This document shows, one piece after another, positions 18,269-28,713 of a stretch of 64,000 nt of DNA. Every line of letters starts with the position of its first letter. The first letter of the stretch is position 1. The translations under genes and the position numbers were made by a program. Where the stretch lies: assembly GCF_000614065.1 (NCBI RefSeq), contig NZ_BAKG01000003.1:1-64000 (forward strand), written 5' to 3'. Origin of the DNA: Prevotella dentasini JCM 15908 (GTDB lineage: Bacteria > Bacteroidota > Bacteroidia > Bacteroidales > Bacteroidaceae). A model generated the notes under the pieces. It did not search any database and was not told the origin of the DNA. It saw nothing but the letters and a program-made list of their open reading frames with translations.

Positions 18269-19219
18269 ATGATGCACTATTTAGGAGAAATTATTTCATT
18301 GGGAGTTGCCTTCTCTTGGACGATAGCAGCCATGTCGTGCGAAGTGGCAAGCAAACGGCTCGGAGTGGTCGTTACCAACGTGTGGCGAATGGGACTTGCC
18401 CTCGTGCTGTCCTTGCTGCTGATGTGGTGGTTTACAGGCGATGCGCTGCCTGTTCATGCCACTTACGATACGTGGCTGTGGCTGTCGCTCTCGGGCGTCG
18501 TGGGCTATTTCCTCTGCGACTGGTGTCTGTTCAACAGTTACTTGGTAATAGGCTCGCGCTACGGACAGTTGTTTATGACCCTCGCGCCTGTGTTTACGGC
18601 TTTCTGCGCATGGGTGATGATGGGGCAGAAAATGAACTTCATCAGTCTGATAGCAATGATTGTAACTATCTCGGGTATAGCCATCTCGGTGTTGAGCAAG
18701 GGAGACGGAAAGCACAAAGTGGCGTTGCAGCTTCCTCTGAAGGGTGTGCTGCTCGGCATCGGTGCCGGAATGGGACAGGGCGTAGGCTATGTACTGAGCC
18801 TTATAGGGCAGGAATATTACAAGGCAGACGTGCAGGCTGTGGTGTCGGAGAGCGACTGGCAGGGAATGGAAGGCTACATGCCGTTTGGTGCCAACCTCAT
18901 CAGGTGTGTGGCAGGTCTGCTCTGCTGGAGTATCTGGTTGATACTGAAGGGAGACGGCCCTCGCTGGGCAGGGAGCGTAAAGAACCTGAAGGGAATGTTG
19001 GCCATGGTGGTTGCCGTACTTTCAGGGCCTTTTATCGGAGTCAGTTTCTCGCTGATGGCAGGCGAATATACCAATCCCGGTATTGCGAGCACGCTGATGG
19101 CGACCAGTCCGATTATGATTCTGTTGCCGGCTCATTACTTTTTCCATGAGAAGATAACACTGAAGGGAGTTGTCGGGGCGGTCATCTCCGTGGTGGGTGT
19201 ATCGCTGTTCTTCATCTGA
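18269..19219 (+). CDS. EamA/DMT-family transporter
   Basis: The 316-residue integral membrane protein has about ten hydrophobic segments in two related halves, each with EamA-type features (SLGVAFSWTIAAMS at the start, LGIGAGMGQGVGYVLSL opening the second half, and the closing GVVGAVISVVGVSLFFI). EamA proteins export or exchange metabolites such as amino acids; the substrate cannot be read here. The start at 18269 (or 18272, two ATGs in a row) fits the family; the frame opens at a TTG at 18242. It ends before a 22-bp perfect inverted repeat. Confidence 0.85.
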   Translation: MMHYLGEIISLGVAFSWTIAAMSCEVASKRLGVVVTNVWRMGLALVLSLLLMWWFTGDALPVHATYDTWLWLSLSGVVGYFLCDWCLFNSYLVIGSRYGQLFMTLAPVFTAFCAWVMMGQKMNFISLIAMIVTISGIAISVLSKGDGKHKVALQLPLKGVLLGIGAGMGQGVGYVLSLIGQEYYKADVQAVVSESDWQGMEGYMPFGANLIRCVAGLLCWSIWLILKGDGPRWAGSVKNLKGMLAMVVAVLSGPFIGVSFSLMAGEYTNPGIASTLMATSPIMILLPAHYFFHEKITLKGVVGAVISVVGVSLFFI

Positions 19220-19238
19220 TTGTGATGGTTTCGGCTTG

Positions 19239-19299
19239 CGAAAGGGGCTTGCTGACCATGTGAAAGAGGCACTTTCGCATGGTCAGCAAGCCCCTTTCG
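19239..19299. repeat. 22-bp perfect inverted repeat, repeat-family locus 2
   Basis: Positions 19239-19260 pair without mismatch with 19278-19299. The 17-base loop itself contains GAAAG/CTTTC and a degenerate GGCACTTTCG core of the intergenic repeat family. T-rich sequence follows (CGTTTTGTC), so it probably also ends transcription of the DMT gene. Confidence 0.75.
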
Positions 19300-19525
19300 T
19301 TTTGTCTTTCTAATCGTCTGGCTCTTAGAGTGTTGTAAGGACGTTATTCTGTCTTGTCTTTCTTGCTGCATGAAGTCGTTTTATTCTCTGTCGCCATCGT
19401 ACTTTCTGTCTTTTCTCGTCAGTTGCTGATGGATACAGATTGCAGCCTTATAGTGTGTGCATGTCGGCTTGGAGGATAAGGGAAGTCTTGCTGACGGCAA
19501 AGCTGTCTGTTCCCTTGCCGTTGCG

Positions 19526-19570
19526 GAAAAAGGAAGAGGGGGCTACCTCACGGTTGTCCCCTCCTTTTCA
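19526..19570 (-). terminator. candidate terminator of the LpxA-like gene
   Basis: On the minus strand, GGAGGGG pairs with a CCCCCTC-type arm (with a bulge) and TTCCTTTTT follows. It lies 26 bases past the gene's stop. Confidence 0.4.
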
Positions 19571-19595
19571 TCATGAAATTTAATAGGTATGAACT

Positions 19596-20378
19596 TTATA
19601 ATTTGCAGATGATTCCTTCTTTGGTGCCTCGTATGAACTCCACGATATTGCGAATCTCCGGTGAGTCGGGCACCTGCTGGTCTATCTGGATGCAGGCGTC
19701 GAAGACGGATGTCTGACCGTGGAATACCAGACGGTAGGCATTGGCTATGTGCTTGAGAATCTTCTCGTCTACGCCTCTTGAGCGTCCGATGGTGTTGTTC
19801 ACTCCGCCGTATGCTATAGGTGTGCCTCCGGCAATGATGTAGGGCGGAATGTCCTTGGCGAAGGTGGTGCCGGCCTGAATCATTGAGTACTGGCCTACAC
19901 GGGTCTTGGAGTTTGCGATAACACTGGACGAGAAGATGGCGCCGTCGCCAATTTCGCAGTCGCCGGCAATCTTCGTGCCGTAGCCGAAGACGCAGTTGTT
20001 GCCGACAACGGTGTCGTGGCTGATGTGTGCACCCTCCATGAGGAAGTTGTTGGAACCGATGACGGTCTTGCAGCCTCGGTGGGTGGCGCGGTTGATGACT
20101 ACGTTCTCGCGGATGATATTGTTGTCCCCGAGTATCAGCTCGCTCTTCTCGCCTACAAAGTTGAAGTCCTGTGGCAGGGCGGCAAGCACTGCTCCTTGGT
20201 GAATCTTGTTGCTGTTGCCCATCCGTGTCCCGTTGAGGATGCTCACGAAGGGGAAGATAATGCAGTTGTCGCCAATGACAACGTCATCCTCTATGTACGC
20301 GAAGGGGAATATCTTGCAGCCGTTTCCTATCTTTGCTTTAGGAGATACTTCGGCTCTTGGGCTTATTTCGCTGCTCAT
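19596..20378 (-). CDS. lpxA: LpxA-family acyl-ACP--UDP-GlcNAc O-acyltransferase
   Basis: The 260-residue left-handed beta-helix protein is made of hexapeptide repeats (IGNGCK, IGDNCI, MGNSNK, ILGDNN and so on). It has the LpxA signature around the catalytic histidine (MEGAHISHDTVVGNN) and the helical C-terminus, so the likely reaction is acyl transfer to UDP-GlcNAc in lipid A synthesis. The start at 20378 (MSSEIS) gives the family N-terminus. It stands alone, not in the usual lpxD-lpxC/fabZ-lpxA cluster, and the middle repeats are divergent. It may therefore be a second LpxA paralog with a different substrate. Confidence 0.72.
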   Translation of the reverse strand: MSSEISPRAEVSPKAKIGNGCKIFPFAYIEDDVVIGDNCIIFPFVSILNGTRMGNSNKIHQGAVLAALPQDFNFVGEKSELILGDNNIIRENVVINRATHRGCKTVIGSNNFLMEGAHISHDTVVGNNCVFGYGTKIAGDCEIGDGAIFSSSVIANSKTRVGQYSMIQAGTTFAKDIPPYIIAGGTPIAYGGVNNTIGRSRGVDEKILKHIANAYRLVFHGQTSVFDACIQIDQQVPDSPEIRNIVEFIRGTKEGIICKL

Positions 20379-20509
20379 AATCTTGAATATTGAATGTTGA
20401 TTTATTGATGATGGCCTGATTCCGGCAATCAGATTGCAGGGCACGGAACGCGTGGCAGGCCGGTTGCCCGGGATGGGCAGGCGTGGCCGGGTGTCCCGTC
20501 AGGCACATT

Positions 20510-20525
20510 CCCTCCTTTCGGAGGG
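20510..20525. repeat. CCCTCC...GGAGGG hairpin
   Basis: CCCTCC (20510-20515), loop TTTC, then GGAGGG (20520-20525), continuing GCTTGGGG. It resembles the CCCTCTCCG/CGGAGAGGG hairpins near hutH (63718-63740). It lies just past the tolC-like gene's stop. Confidence 0.5.
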
Positions 20526-20539
20526 GCTTGGGGAGACTG

Positions 20540-21918
20540 TTATTTAGAGCCTCCGCCCAGTGCAGAGTACAGGCTGACGATGGACTGCAGCTTGGTGAAC
20601 TGGTCCTGAATCTGAGAGATTTGGGCGTTCAGGAGATTCTGCTGTGCGGTGATGACCTCAAGATAGCTGCTTGAACTCTGCTTGTAAAGGAGTTCCGTAT
20701 GCTCTACGTTCTTCTTTAGAATGTCTACCTGCTGCTGTTCCAATTTGTTCTTCTCGTCGGCAGCGTTGTATGCCACAAGGGCATTGCTGACCTCGGAACC
20801 TGCGGTAAGGATGCTGTTCTGCCAAGTGTTGTAGGCCTGTTTGTACTGGTCTTCCGATACTCGGAGGTTGGCTCTCAGCTTGCCTTGGGCGAAGATGGGC
20901 TGCGTCAGACTGGCAACGGCGGTCAGGAGAAGTTTGCCCGGGTTGACCATCCCGTTGCTGTTGGTCCATGCGCCGGTAGGAGAGATGTTCAGGGAGGGAT
21001 AGAACTGTGCACGCGCGTTTTGTACCATGTAGAAGCATTGTGCCAGTGCCATTTCCTTAGCATGGACATCGGCACGGTTGCTGAGTAGTTCTACGCCGAT
21101 GCCGCCGGAGAAGTTGGTCGGCAGGCTCTGCTTGTCGAGCGAACCGCGGGCTATGGCCTGTGCCGGCTCACCGAGGAGAAGGCTGAGCGTGTTTTCTGTT
21201 TCGCGAATCTGCCGCTTGATGTCTGCTGCCTGTGTCTGAACTCTGTAATAGGCTGCCTCCGCACTCTGCACACTGGTGGAACGGGCGCGTCCCAGTTCCA
21301 TCTGGAGCTTCATCATGTCCCATGTGTCCTTGGTGAGGTTTTGCATGTTGGCTACAATCTCGTTCTGACGGTCGAGCATCAGCAGCGTATAGTACAGGTT
21401 GGCAATGTTGCAGACGAGGTTGGTCTGTACGGTTACCTTGTAGTCCTGCATCTGAATGAGCGACATCTGTGCCGCTTTCTTGGCAGAACGGAGCTTTCCG
21501 AAGAGGTCTGCGTTCCAGCTGGCAGTGATGGGCAGGGTATAGGAGCGGGTTGCTTCGGTATGCGAACCGAAGTGGGAGATGGTTCCTGTCGGTGCAAAGG
21601 CAACGGAAGGAGGAACGCCAGTTTCGAGGTCTTGAGCTGTTGCTCGGCTATATCTATGTTGAGGGCAGCGTTCAACAGGTCAGGATTGTTGTCGAGAGCT
21701 TTCTCTATGAGTGTCTGTAGCTGTGGGTCGGTAAAGACGCTGCGCCATGGAAGATTACCGAAGTCGTTGGCTCCTTCGAGCGTGGCATGGTCGTTGACTG
21801 GGTCGCGGACGATGCCGTCAGTCTTCACTTCAGGACGCTCATAGTTGCCATACAGGCTTTTGCATCCTGTCAGGGACAGGGCTGCAAAGGCGATGATGAT
21901 GATATTTGTTTTCTTCAT
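20540..21918 (-). pseudogene. TolC/NodT-type outer membrane efflux lipoprotein, frameshifted
   Basis: The protein has a lipoprotein signal peptide (lipobox LTGC), an NPDLLNAALNIDIAEQQLKTSKLAFLP-type start of the efflux-protein repeat, and the second repeat ending ...QDQFTKLQSIVSLYSALGGG. This is the outer-membrane channel of a tripartite RND pump. The frame breaks near 21610. On the coding strand, GCGTTCCTCCTTCCG needs one more C (CTCCCT) to continue AFLPSVAFAPTGT into the downstream frame. With that base the protein is about 459 residues, a normal length. It is the last gene of the adaptor-pump-channel operon. Confidence 0.85.
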
Positions 21919-22067
21919 TGAAGTCTTTGTTTTATGGGAGTTGAGGATTTGGAAGCGAAAAGGAGTCAGGCTCTTGTGCCTTTCCTCTTGTTGGGGGTGG
22001 AGGCTTGGGTGTCTTGGGCAGGCTGTATTGCTCTTGACTTCCTTTCGCTTCTTTGTCTCCTTGTGTT

Positions 22068-25000
22068 CTACTCTTCTATCACGTAGTCGCGAGGTGCGCC
22101 TTTGGTGTACTGCTCCAGTTCCTTGGCTGCATCCTTGTTGTCTTCATCCTCGAATACCAACGGCTTGATGCGCTCTTGCAGGTATTGGAAGAAGGCAAAC
22201 AAAGCAGGTACGATGAATATTTGGCAGAGTGTACCAATCAGCATACCGCCCACAGCGGAAGCACCGAGGGTCTGGTTTCCGTTTCGGCCTACGCCACTGG
22301 CGAACATCAATGGCAGCAGACCGATAATCATGGCCAAGGAAGTCATCAGAATAGGACGAAGGCGTGCGCCTGCGCCAAGGATGGCAGCGTACTTGATTGC
22401 CATACCTGTCTGGCGGCGTTCGAGGGCGAACTGCACAATGAGGATGGCGTTTTTGGCCAGCAGACCAATCAGCATGATTAGGGAAATCTGCATATATACG
22501 TCGTTGCTGTGTCCGAAGAGCATCGTGAAGATGAACGCTCCTGCCAGACCGAAAGGAATGGAAAGGATAACGGCCAGCGGCAGAATGTAGCTCTCGTACT
22601 GCGCACTCAGAATCAGGTACACGAAGACGATACAGAGAACAAATATCATTGCCGTAGAGTTGGAGGACTCCTGCTCGGATCGGGTCAGGCCAGAAAAGTC
22701 GTAGCTGTAGCCTTGTGGAAGTTTCTCTTTGGCTACTTCCTCAACTGCCTTGATGGCCTGACCGGATGAATAGCCCTCAGCCGGAGTGGCATTGACGGAG
22801 ATGGAGGTGAAGAGGTTGAAGCGTGCGATGTTGGATGGGCCGTAGACGCGCTTCAAAGTGCAGAACTCGCCTACCGGGGACATGCCGTTGGTGGTGCGGA
22901 CATAGATGCTGTTCAGTCCTGCTTCGCTCATACGGCTTTCCGGCGTACCCTGAATCATGACGCGGAACAGCTTTCCGTAGGCATTGAAGTTGGAAGCATA
23001 CATACCTCCATAATACCCTTGCAGTACGGAAAGGATGGCTGCCGGTGATGTCCCCGCCTGCTTTGCCTTGGCTACATCCACGTCTACCATGTACTGAGGA
23101 TAGTTAGGATTGTAGGTTGTCAGCGCACGGCTGAACTCCGGACGTTCGCCGAGGGCCTTCAGATAGTCCTGTGCTATCTGGAAGAACTTATTCAGGTCGC
23201 CGCCCGTTCTGTCCTGCAAGGAGAACGTAAGACCGTTAGACATGGCGAAACCTGACACCATCGGTGGTCCGAAAGCAATAATCTTGGCTCCCTTGATGCT
23301 TGAGGTCTGCTTGTAAATCATGCCGAGCACCATATTGGAGGAGGTAGGGTCAATGAACAGACCTGCGATGCCTGCGCCCGAGAATACTGCCTTGATGCGG
23401 TCGAACATTCCATATTCACGCTCAGCGAACGGCTTCAGCTTGATGATAAAGGTTGCCTGATCAGATCCCTGACCCGCGAGGAAGTTGTAACCTACTATCT
23501 GCTCGCGACGCTCTATGTAGGGATTGCTTGCCAACATGGCGTCAATCTGGTCGGTAACCTTTTGGGTTTCAACTTGAGAGGTGCCCGGTGGGAGGGAGAC
23601 CATGGCAAAGAGTGTACCCGTATCTTCGTCGGGGATGAGTCCGGTCTTGGTAAATGACATGGAGACAACCAAGGCTACGATACCGACAACGACGGATGCA
23701 CCGGCAACAACGCTGTGTTTGATGATGTTCTCTACGCCTTTCTGATATTTCTTGTTAATCTTATCGTACTGCACATTGAACGCTGCGTGGAAGCGGTCAA
23801 CGAGAGACAGCTTCTTCCCTTCCTCGTCCTTGCTGTGTGGTTTCAGGAACATGGCACAGAGGGCAGGGGAGAGCGTCAGGGCGTTCAGGGCCGATATGAC
23901 GATTGAAACCGCCATCGTAACACCGAACTCTCGGTAGAATGTACCTGCTGTTCCACCGATGAAAGATACAGGGACAAACACAGCAGACATCACCAAAGTA
24001 ATGGAAATGATAGCTCCTGATATTTCGTTCATGGCGTCAATGGAAGCTGAAAGCGCGCTCTTATAGCCGAGGTCGAGCTTGGCATGGACAGCCTCAACGA
24101 CCACGATGGCATCGTCGACCACGATGCAATTGCCAAGAGCAGGGCGGAAAGCGTCAGCAGGTTGACCGAGAAGCCGAATACCCAAAGGAAGAAGAACGTA
24201 CCTATCAGGGCAACCGGCACTGCTATCATCGGAATCAGCGTGGAGCGGAAGTCTTGCAGGAAGACATACACTACGAAGAAAACGAGTGCCAGCGTAATCA
24301 TCAAGGTGAAGACAACCTCCTCAATAGAAGCAAAGAGGAACTCGGTAACGTCCTGTTCGATGGTAACCTTCATTCCCGGCGGCATCTGCTTTTGGGCATC
24401 GGCAAGCGCGGCCTTCACGTCCTTGGCTATCTGTGTGGCGTTCGAACCGGCAATCTGGTTGACCATGCCTATGACGGCAGCCCGATTGTTGTTCTTCATA
24501 GCCACGGAATATTGCAGACCGCCCAGTTTCACGTCGGCAACATCGCGCAAGTGCAGCGTCTGACCGCTGGTATTGCTGGAAATGATAATGTCGCCGTACT
24601 CTTCGGCAGTCTTCAGGCGGCCCTTATAGCGCATGGTGTATTCATACTTCAGGTTACTTTGCTCACCGAAAGAACCCGGAGCGGCCTCAATGTTCTGTTC
24701 TGCCAGAGCCGCCGAGATGTTGGAGGGAACAAGCCCGTACTGCTTCATCTTGTCCGGCTTCAGCCATATACGCATGGAGTAGCTCTTCATACCGGGCGTC
24801 TGAACGTCTCCGACGCCATTGATGCGCTTTACCATCGGGACGATGTTGATGTTGTTGTAGTTCGTCAGAAACTCGTCATCGTATCGTCCGTCGTCGGTTG
24901 TCAGAGAGTACATCAGCACGTTGGAAGTCTGCCTTTTCGATACGGTAACGCCGACGCGCGTTACTTCTGCCGGAAGCAGAGCCTGTGCCAGAGAAACTCG

Positions 25001-25330
25001 GTTCTGCACATTGACGGCAGCCATGTTGGGGTCTGACCCCTGCTTGAAGTACACCGTAATCATGGCCGAGCCGGCATTGGTAGCCGTTGAAGTCATGTAC
25101 GTCATGTTCTCCACACCGTTTATGCTCTCCTCCAAGGGTGTAATGACAGAGTTCAATACCGTCTGTGCATCGGCACCTTGGTATGCTGTCATAATGGAAA
25201 TCGTAGGAGGAGCAATGTCGGGGTATTGCTCAACAGGCAGCGATACCAATCCAATCGTACCGAGAAGTACGAATACAATGGAAATCACCGTTGAGAGCAC
25301 CGGTCGTTTTATGAAATTAGTAAATGTCAT
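22068..25330 (-). pseudogene. RND multidrug efflux permease (AcrB/MexB type), frameshifted
   Basis: This proton-driven inner-membrane pump exports drugs through the TolC-like channel. Nearly all of a roughly 1,087-residue HAE1-type permease is present: the first transmembrane segment (VLSTVISIVFVLLGTIGL), the porter domains, VVDDAIVVVEAVH with the proton-relay aspartates, and the closing LIGTLCQIFIVPALFAFFQYL. The frame breaks near 24126. On the coding strand, GCAATTGCATCGTG needs one more G (ATTGGCATC) to give LAIGIVVDDAIVVVE. Normal length is restored by that single base. The gene lies between the adaptor gene and the channel gene. Confidence 0.88.
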
Positions 25331-25517
25331 AATCTCTTTTTATAATGTTGAACTGGGACTTTAGAATAGGGAACACCTTGCCGGAGCAACTTTGAACCGG
25401 GGAGAGCAGGCCGCGATACTACCTTATTTATATATACTAAAAGGAGCGTTCAGCTTTCTGTTCCGAAACGTCTGCCGTTTCTCCGTGGCTTTCGTTCTTC
25501 CTGATTCTTTCTCTCCC

Positions 25518-26849
25518 TTACTTGTCGTCTCCCTTCATGGCTTTCAGAAAGCCGGCTGCCGAACCCTGATTCTCGCCGAGTTTTTCTGCCTTCTTGATGA
25601 CTTCCTCGTACTGGGCAGGCGTAAGTGCCTTGATTTCCATGCCGTCTTCGAGACTTGTTATGCCCTTGGAGACAATTCTGTCGCCCATCTTCAGCCCACT
25701 GGTAACGATGTAGTTGATGCCGTCGTTCTGCGGTTCGATGGTGATTTCTGTATAGTGCACCTTGTTGTTGGCGTCCACTATATAGACGAAAGTCTTGTTC
25801 TGCACCTGTGCGGTTGCTTCCTGCGGAACGAGCAAGGCGTGGTTATTGTTCTTCGCAATGATTATCTGACCGCTGCCACCGCTCTTCAGCAGATGTTCCG
25901 GATTGGCAAAATGGGCGATGACGCTGACCGTACCCGTGGCAGCATCTATGATGCCGCTGGTCTTCACGATGGTACCCTCGTGATTGTAGGTTGTTCCATC
26001 GGCCAGCTGAAGGCTGACGCTCGGGAACGCCTTGAGGGCATTGTTCAGTCCGTTGTTGGTACGGGAAAGGTTGAGAATATCGGATTCCGTCATGGAGAAA
26101 TACACTTCCATGGTAGACACATTGCTCACAGTCGTTACGGGCTGTGCCGAAGACGGGCTGACGAGTGCGCCCTCCTTGAAGGGCAGGCTGCCCACAAAGC
26201 CGGTTGCGGGACTCTTGACGTAGCAGAAGCTAAGGTTCTCCTTGGCACTGGCCAAGCCTGCCTGCGCCTGCTTCACGCCTGCCTGTGCCTGCTGAACGGC
26301 TGCATTGGCAGAGGCTATGCCGCTCTGTGCCTGATTGACGGCGGCCATTGCGGTCTCGTAAGAGTTTTTGGCGGTCTGGAGTTCATACTCTCCAATCACC
26401 TTGTTATCATAGAGACTCTTGCTGTTATTGTAAGTCAGACGGGCCGTTGCAGCCTGTGCGTTGGCCGAATTGAGGGCGGCATTGGCCTGAACCACGCCTG
26501 CCCGTGCCTGATTTACCGCACTCTGGGCAGAGTTGACCTGTGCCTGTGCCTGACGGACAGCTGCCTGATAGGTCTCGTTGTCTACCACGAAGAGCACCTG
26601 TCCTGCACGGACAGCCTCTCCCTCATGGACATACAGCTTGGTGATAAAGCCACTCACCTTCGGACGGACCTCTACGTCCTGAATTCCCTTGATGGTAGCC
26701 GGGTAGGTCGTCTTCAGCTGGGCATTGGACGCGCCAATCGTGATTACAGGAAACTCATTGCTGGTAGGCAGGCTCTGCCGTCCACCACCACAACTTGTAA
26801 GTACCGCAACAGCAAAGGCTATCAGCAGTAGAAACTTGTTTTTCTTCAT
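25518..26849 (-). CDS. RND efflux periplasmic adaptor (AcrA/MexA family)
   Basis: The 443-residue lipoprotein (lipobox LTSC) links the RND permease to the outer-membrane channel. It shows the biotinyl-lipoyl-like halves (VRPKVSGFITKLYVHEGEAVRAGQVLF and FCYVKSPATGFVGSLPFKEGALVSP). Between them lies a long Ala/Gln-rich coiled-coil hairpin of AQAQVNSAQSAV-type repeats (about 90-210), followed by the beta-barrel domain. It is first in the operon. A TACTTTTG box at 26985-26992 could be its promoter. Confidence 0.92.
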   Translation of the reverse strand: MKKNKFLLLIAFAVAVLTSCGGGRQSLPTSNEFPVITIGASNAQLKTTYPATIKGIQDVEVRPKVSGFITKLYVHEGEAVRAGQVLFVVDNETYQAAVRQAQAQVNSAQSAVNQARAGVVQANAALNSANAQAATARLTYNNSKSLYDNKVIGEYELQTAKNSYETAMAAVNQAQSGIASANAAVQQAQAGVKQAQAGLASAKENLSFCYVKSPATGFVGSLPFKEGALVSPSSAQPVTTVSNVSTMEVYFSMTESDILNLSRTNNGLNNALKAFPSVSLQLADGTTYNHEGTIVKTSGIIDAATGTVSVIAHFANPEHLLKSGGSGQIIIAKNNNHALLVPQEATAQVQNKTFVYIVDANNKVHYTEITIEPQNDGINYIVTSGLKMGDRIVSKGITSLEDGMEIKALTPAQYEEVIKKAEKLGENQGSAAGFLKAMKGDDK

Positions 26850-26984
26850 ACCTATATTAATAATTAATGTAATTTATATTCCTTGCTCCCATGTCTTCCA
26901 TTGGTTGGGCATGGGAGGCCAGTTTCATCTTCCACTGAAAATAGAAAAGCGAAAAACCAACAACGGTGTTAGAGTTTTCGCATG

Positions 26985-26992
26985 CAAAAGTA
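26985..26992 (-). promoter_or_regulatory. candidate -7 box of efflux operon
   Basis: Minus-strand TACTTTTG inside the common GCAAAAGTAC context. No clear -33 element at the expected distance. It would give a 130-base leader. Confidence 0.45.
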
Positions 26993-27235
26993 CATAATTC
27001 TGCCGAAAGACGTACTTCCCCCAATGGTATATTAACAAATATTATGCTGTTTGTCTTCGTTGGTTGGCCCCTGTTCCGTATTCTGTGCAACTCTGTCTGC
27101 CGATTGTTAAAAGACTGAGGAGCGGGAGGCCGAATGTTTCGGAAAAGCAATCTTGGCAAGCCGTCAGGCTGGGCGGTGTATAGCCGTCCGGTACTTCTTT
27201 TTCAGTCCCGGCTTTGGAAGGGTGTGCCCGTATGT

Positions 27236-27296
27236 CGAAAGTGCCGTTTTCGCAATGCGAAAACGGCACTTTGACCATGCGAAAACGGCACTTTCG
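27236..27296. repeat. intergenic palindromic repeat, locus 3
   Basis: CGAAAGTGCCGTTTTCG and its complement follow each other, forming a 16-bp perfect hairpin with a three-base loop (about 27238-27272). A second complete CGAAAACGGCACTTTCG copy lies at 27280-27296. Three core copies in 61 bases, in alternating orientation. Confidence 0.8.
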
Positions 27297-27465
27297 TCTT
27301 GCGGCTGTGTGTTGCCCGGAAGACGTAGCCGTGATGGTCGTTTCGCTGTTTGTATTCCGTTGAGGCTTCATTGCCGCCCGGGGAACTGCCTGCTAAATAA
27401 CCTTAATTTTTTGTTTGGGAGAGACAACATAACCTAAAACACCGTCTTATTTAAAGACGTGGCTG

Positions 27466-27496
27466 TTGCAGTTTCCAAATATAATCTTTATTTTTG
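27466..27496 (+). promoter_or_regulatory. promoter of the 27.6-kb gene
   Basis: TTG (27466-27468), 20 bases and TATTTTTG (27489-27496), matching the Bacteroides consensus. It ends 86 bases before the proposed ATG and shows that an upstream start in the same frame is wrong. Confidence 0.65.
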
Positions 27497-27582
27497 CAGG
27501 AGATAAACCGCACGCGGCAATTGGAAAGCAGGCTTTCGTTGTCCTTGCCGGCATTATCCCTGAAAAAGATAAAGTCTCTGAT

Positions 27583-28047
27583 ATGACAGAAAAGAAAAAG
27601 AAACACGGGTTCAGGCACTCGCTCACCTTCAAGCTCCTTTGTGGTCTTGTCGTACTATTCTTGTTGGGCATGCTCTATAACTGGATAGTCAACGACGACG
27701 ATACCGTGGCCGATGAACAGGAGCAGGTGGAAGAGCAGAAGCGGAAAGCCTCGCTCGACACGCTCGACATTGTCGGCGATTATCTCTGGCCGAGGATGAA
27801 GCCCTCGAAGGAGGACATGATGACCGACGAGGAAAAGGCGAAGGCAGCCGAAGCTGCCAAGAAGGGCAGCAGCGACAAGGCGGAAGAAGATGCCGCGGCC
27901 GTCCGTGCCGTCAAGATTCCCGATGCTGCCCCTGTCGACGAGGTGGCTCCGGCCTCTGTCCCGTCTGCCGGACCGGCTCCGGAAGCAGCCCCTGTTCCGA
28001 GTGTCGAGAAGATTAGCGCGCCCCGGGTAGAGAGCATAGAGCAGTAG
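27583..28047 (+). CDS. hypothetical single-pass membrane protein
   Basis: The 154-residue protein has a basic N-terminus (MTEKKKKHGFRHS), one membrane segment (about 17-34, LLCGLVVLFLLGMLYNWIV) and an acidic then Ala/Pro-rich tail that is probably disordered (DEEKAKAAEAAKKGSSDKAEED, PAAPVDEVAPASVPSAGPAPEAAPVP). The tail resembles Pro/Ala spacers of periplasm-spanning proteins, but no globular domain follows. The start at 27583 lies after a clear promoter. No family recognised. A DUF4251 lipoprotein gene follows after 57 bases. Confidence 0.65.
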   Translation: MTEKKKKHGFRHSLTFKLLCGLVVLFLLGMLYNWIVNDDDTVADEQEQVEEQKRKASLDTLDIVGDYLWPRMKPSKEDMMTDEEKAKAAEAAKKGSSDKAEEDAAAVRAVKIPDAAPVDEVAPASVPSAGPAPEAAPVPSVEKISAPRVESIEQ

Positions 28048-28104
28048 GAAGCGGCGGACTTGCGCCATCCGAATCGTATATGACATCAAAAGAAATGGAG
28101 GGTT

Positions 28105-28629
28105 ATGATGAAGAAATGGTTATTCCTTTGTATGGCGGCCGTGCTGCTGGCAGGCTGCGCTACGACCTATTACGACAGTGAGGGGAACGTCGTTCCCAAA
28201 GAGAAGATGGCACAGCTGAAGGCGGTGGCAGTGAAGTCGCACCTTCAGGAACGCCGTTTCCGTGTCTTTGTAGACCGTGTCTACCCGATGCGAGGCCCGT
28301 CTCACACGCTCCGCGACGACTGGGGGATGGAGTTGAGCGGCGATTCCATCGGCTTGTTCCTTCCCTATTTCGGGCGCGTCTATCAGGTACCGTATGGCAG
28401 GGGACTCGGTCTGAACTTTGTAGAGCCGCTTACCTCTTACAGGGAGGAGGCCGTGAAGGACGGCGTGAGAATCACGATGACCACGCGCTCTGGCATAGAA
28501 AGCTATCAGATAACGCTGTTGGTCTACGACAATGCCGCCATCGACCTGACGATAGTCCCGGACAATAAGGAGATGATACGGTTCACGGGAGAGATGGAAC
28601 TCAACGACAGGTTCAGTCCGAAGCGTTAA
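28105..28629 (+). CDS. DUF4251 family lipoprotein
   Basis: The 174-residue protein has a lipoprotein signal peptide (lipobox LAGC, Cys18). Its body matches the Bacteroidota DUF4251 pattern: LSGDSIGLFLPYFGRVYQVPYG, GLNFVEPLTSYREE, then paired strands ending IRFTGEMELN. Function is unknown; the lipobox puts it in the envelope. Two ATGs in a row make 28105 or 28108 possible starts. It sits between the small membrane protein and the RsiV/TonB-C protein on the same strand. Confidence 0.75.
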   Translation: MMKKWLFLCMAAVLLAGCATTYYDSEGNVVPKEKMAQLKAVAVKSHLQERRFRVFVDRVYPMRGPSHTLRDDWGMELSGDSIGLFLPYFGRVYQVPYGRGLGLNFVEPLTSYREEAVKDGVRITMTTRSGIESYQITLLVYDNAAIDLTIVPDNKEMIRFTGEMELNDRFSPKR

Positions 28630-28713
28630 CTGCCCCCTGTTTCGTAACGGCACGAAAGGGGCCGTTCGTTCCCTGTCGCAGACTGCCTGCCGGGAGGTCA
28701 ACCCATAATAGTT

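Larger units (their letters stand above)
19220..19595. other. convergent intergenic region
   Basis: The 376 bases between the DMT transporter and the LpxA-like gene hold a long hairpin (19239-19299) and a weaker hairpin next to the acyltransferase 3' end. No gene is supported. Confidence 0.6.
26850..27582. other. divergent intergenic region with repeats
   Basis: The 733-base gap between the efflux operon and the 27.6-kb gene holds one promoter candidate in each direction and a repeat-family cluster at 27236-27296. Open frames inside it look like chance. Confidence 0.6.

Noticed and set aside
25392..26831. 479-residue open frame on the plus strand
   Set aside because: It lies wholly antisense to the RND adaptor gene, which has clear family motifs.
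27042..27371. 109-residue open frame on the minus strand
   Set aside because: It crosses the repeat cluster at 27236-27296 and has no signal peptide, domain or start context.
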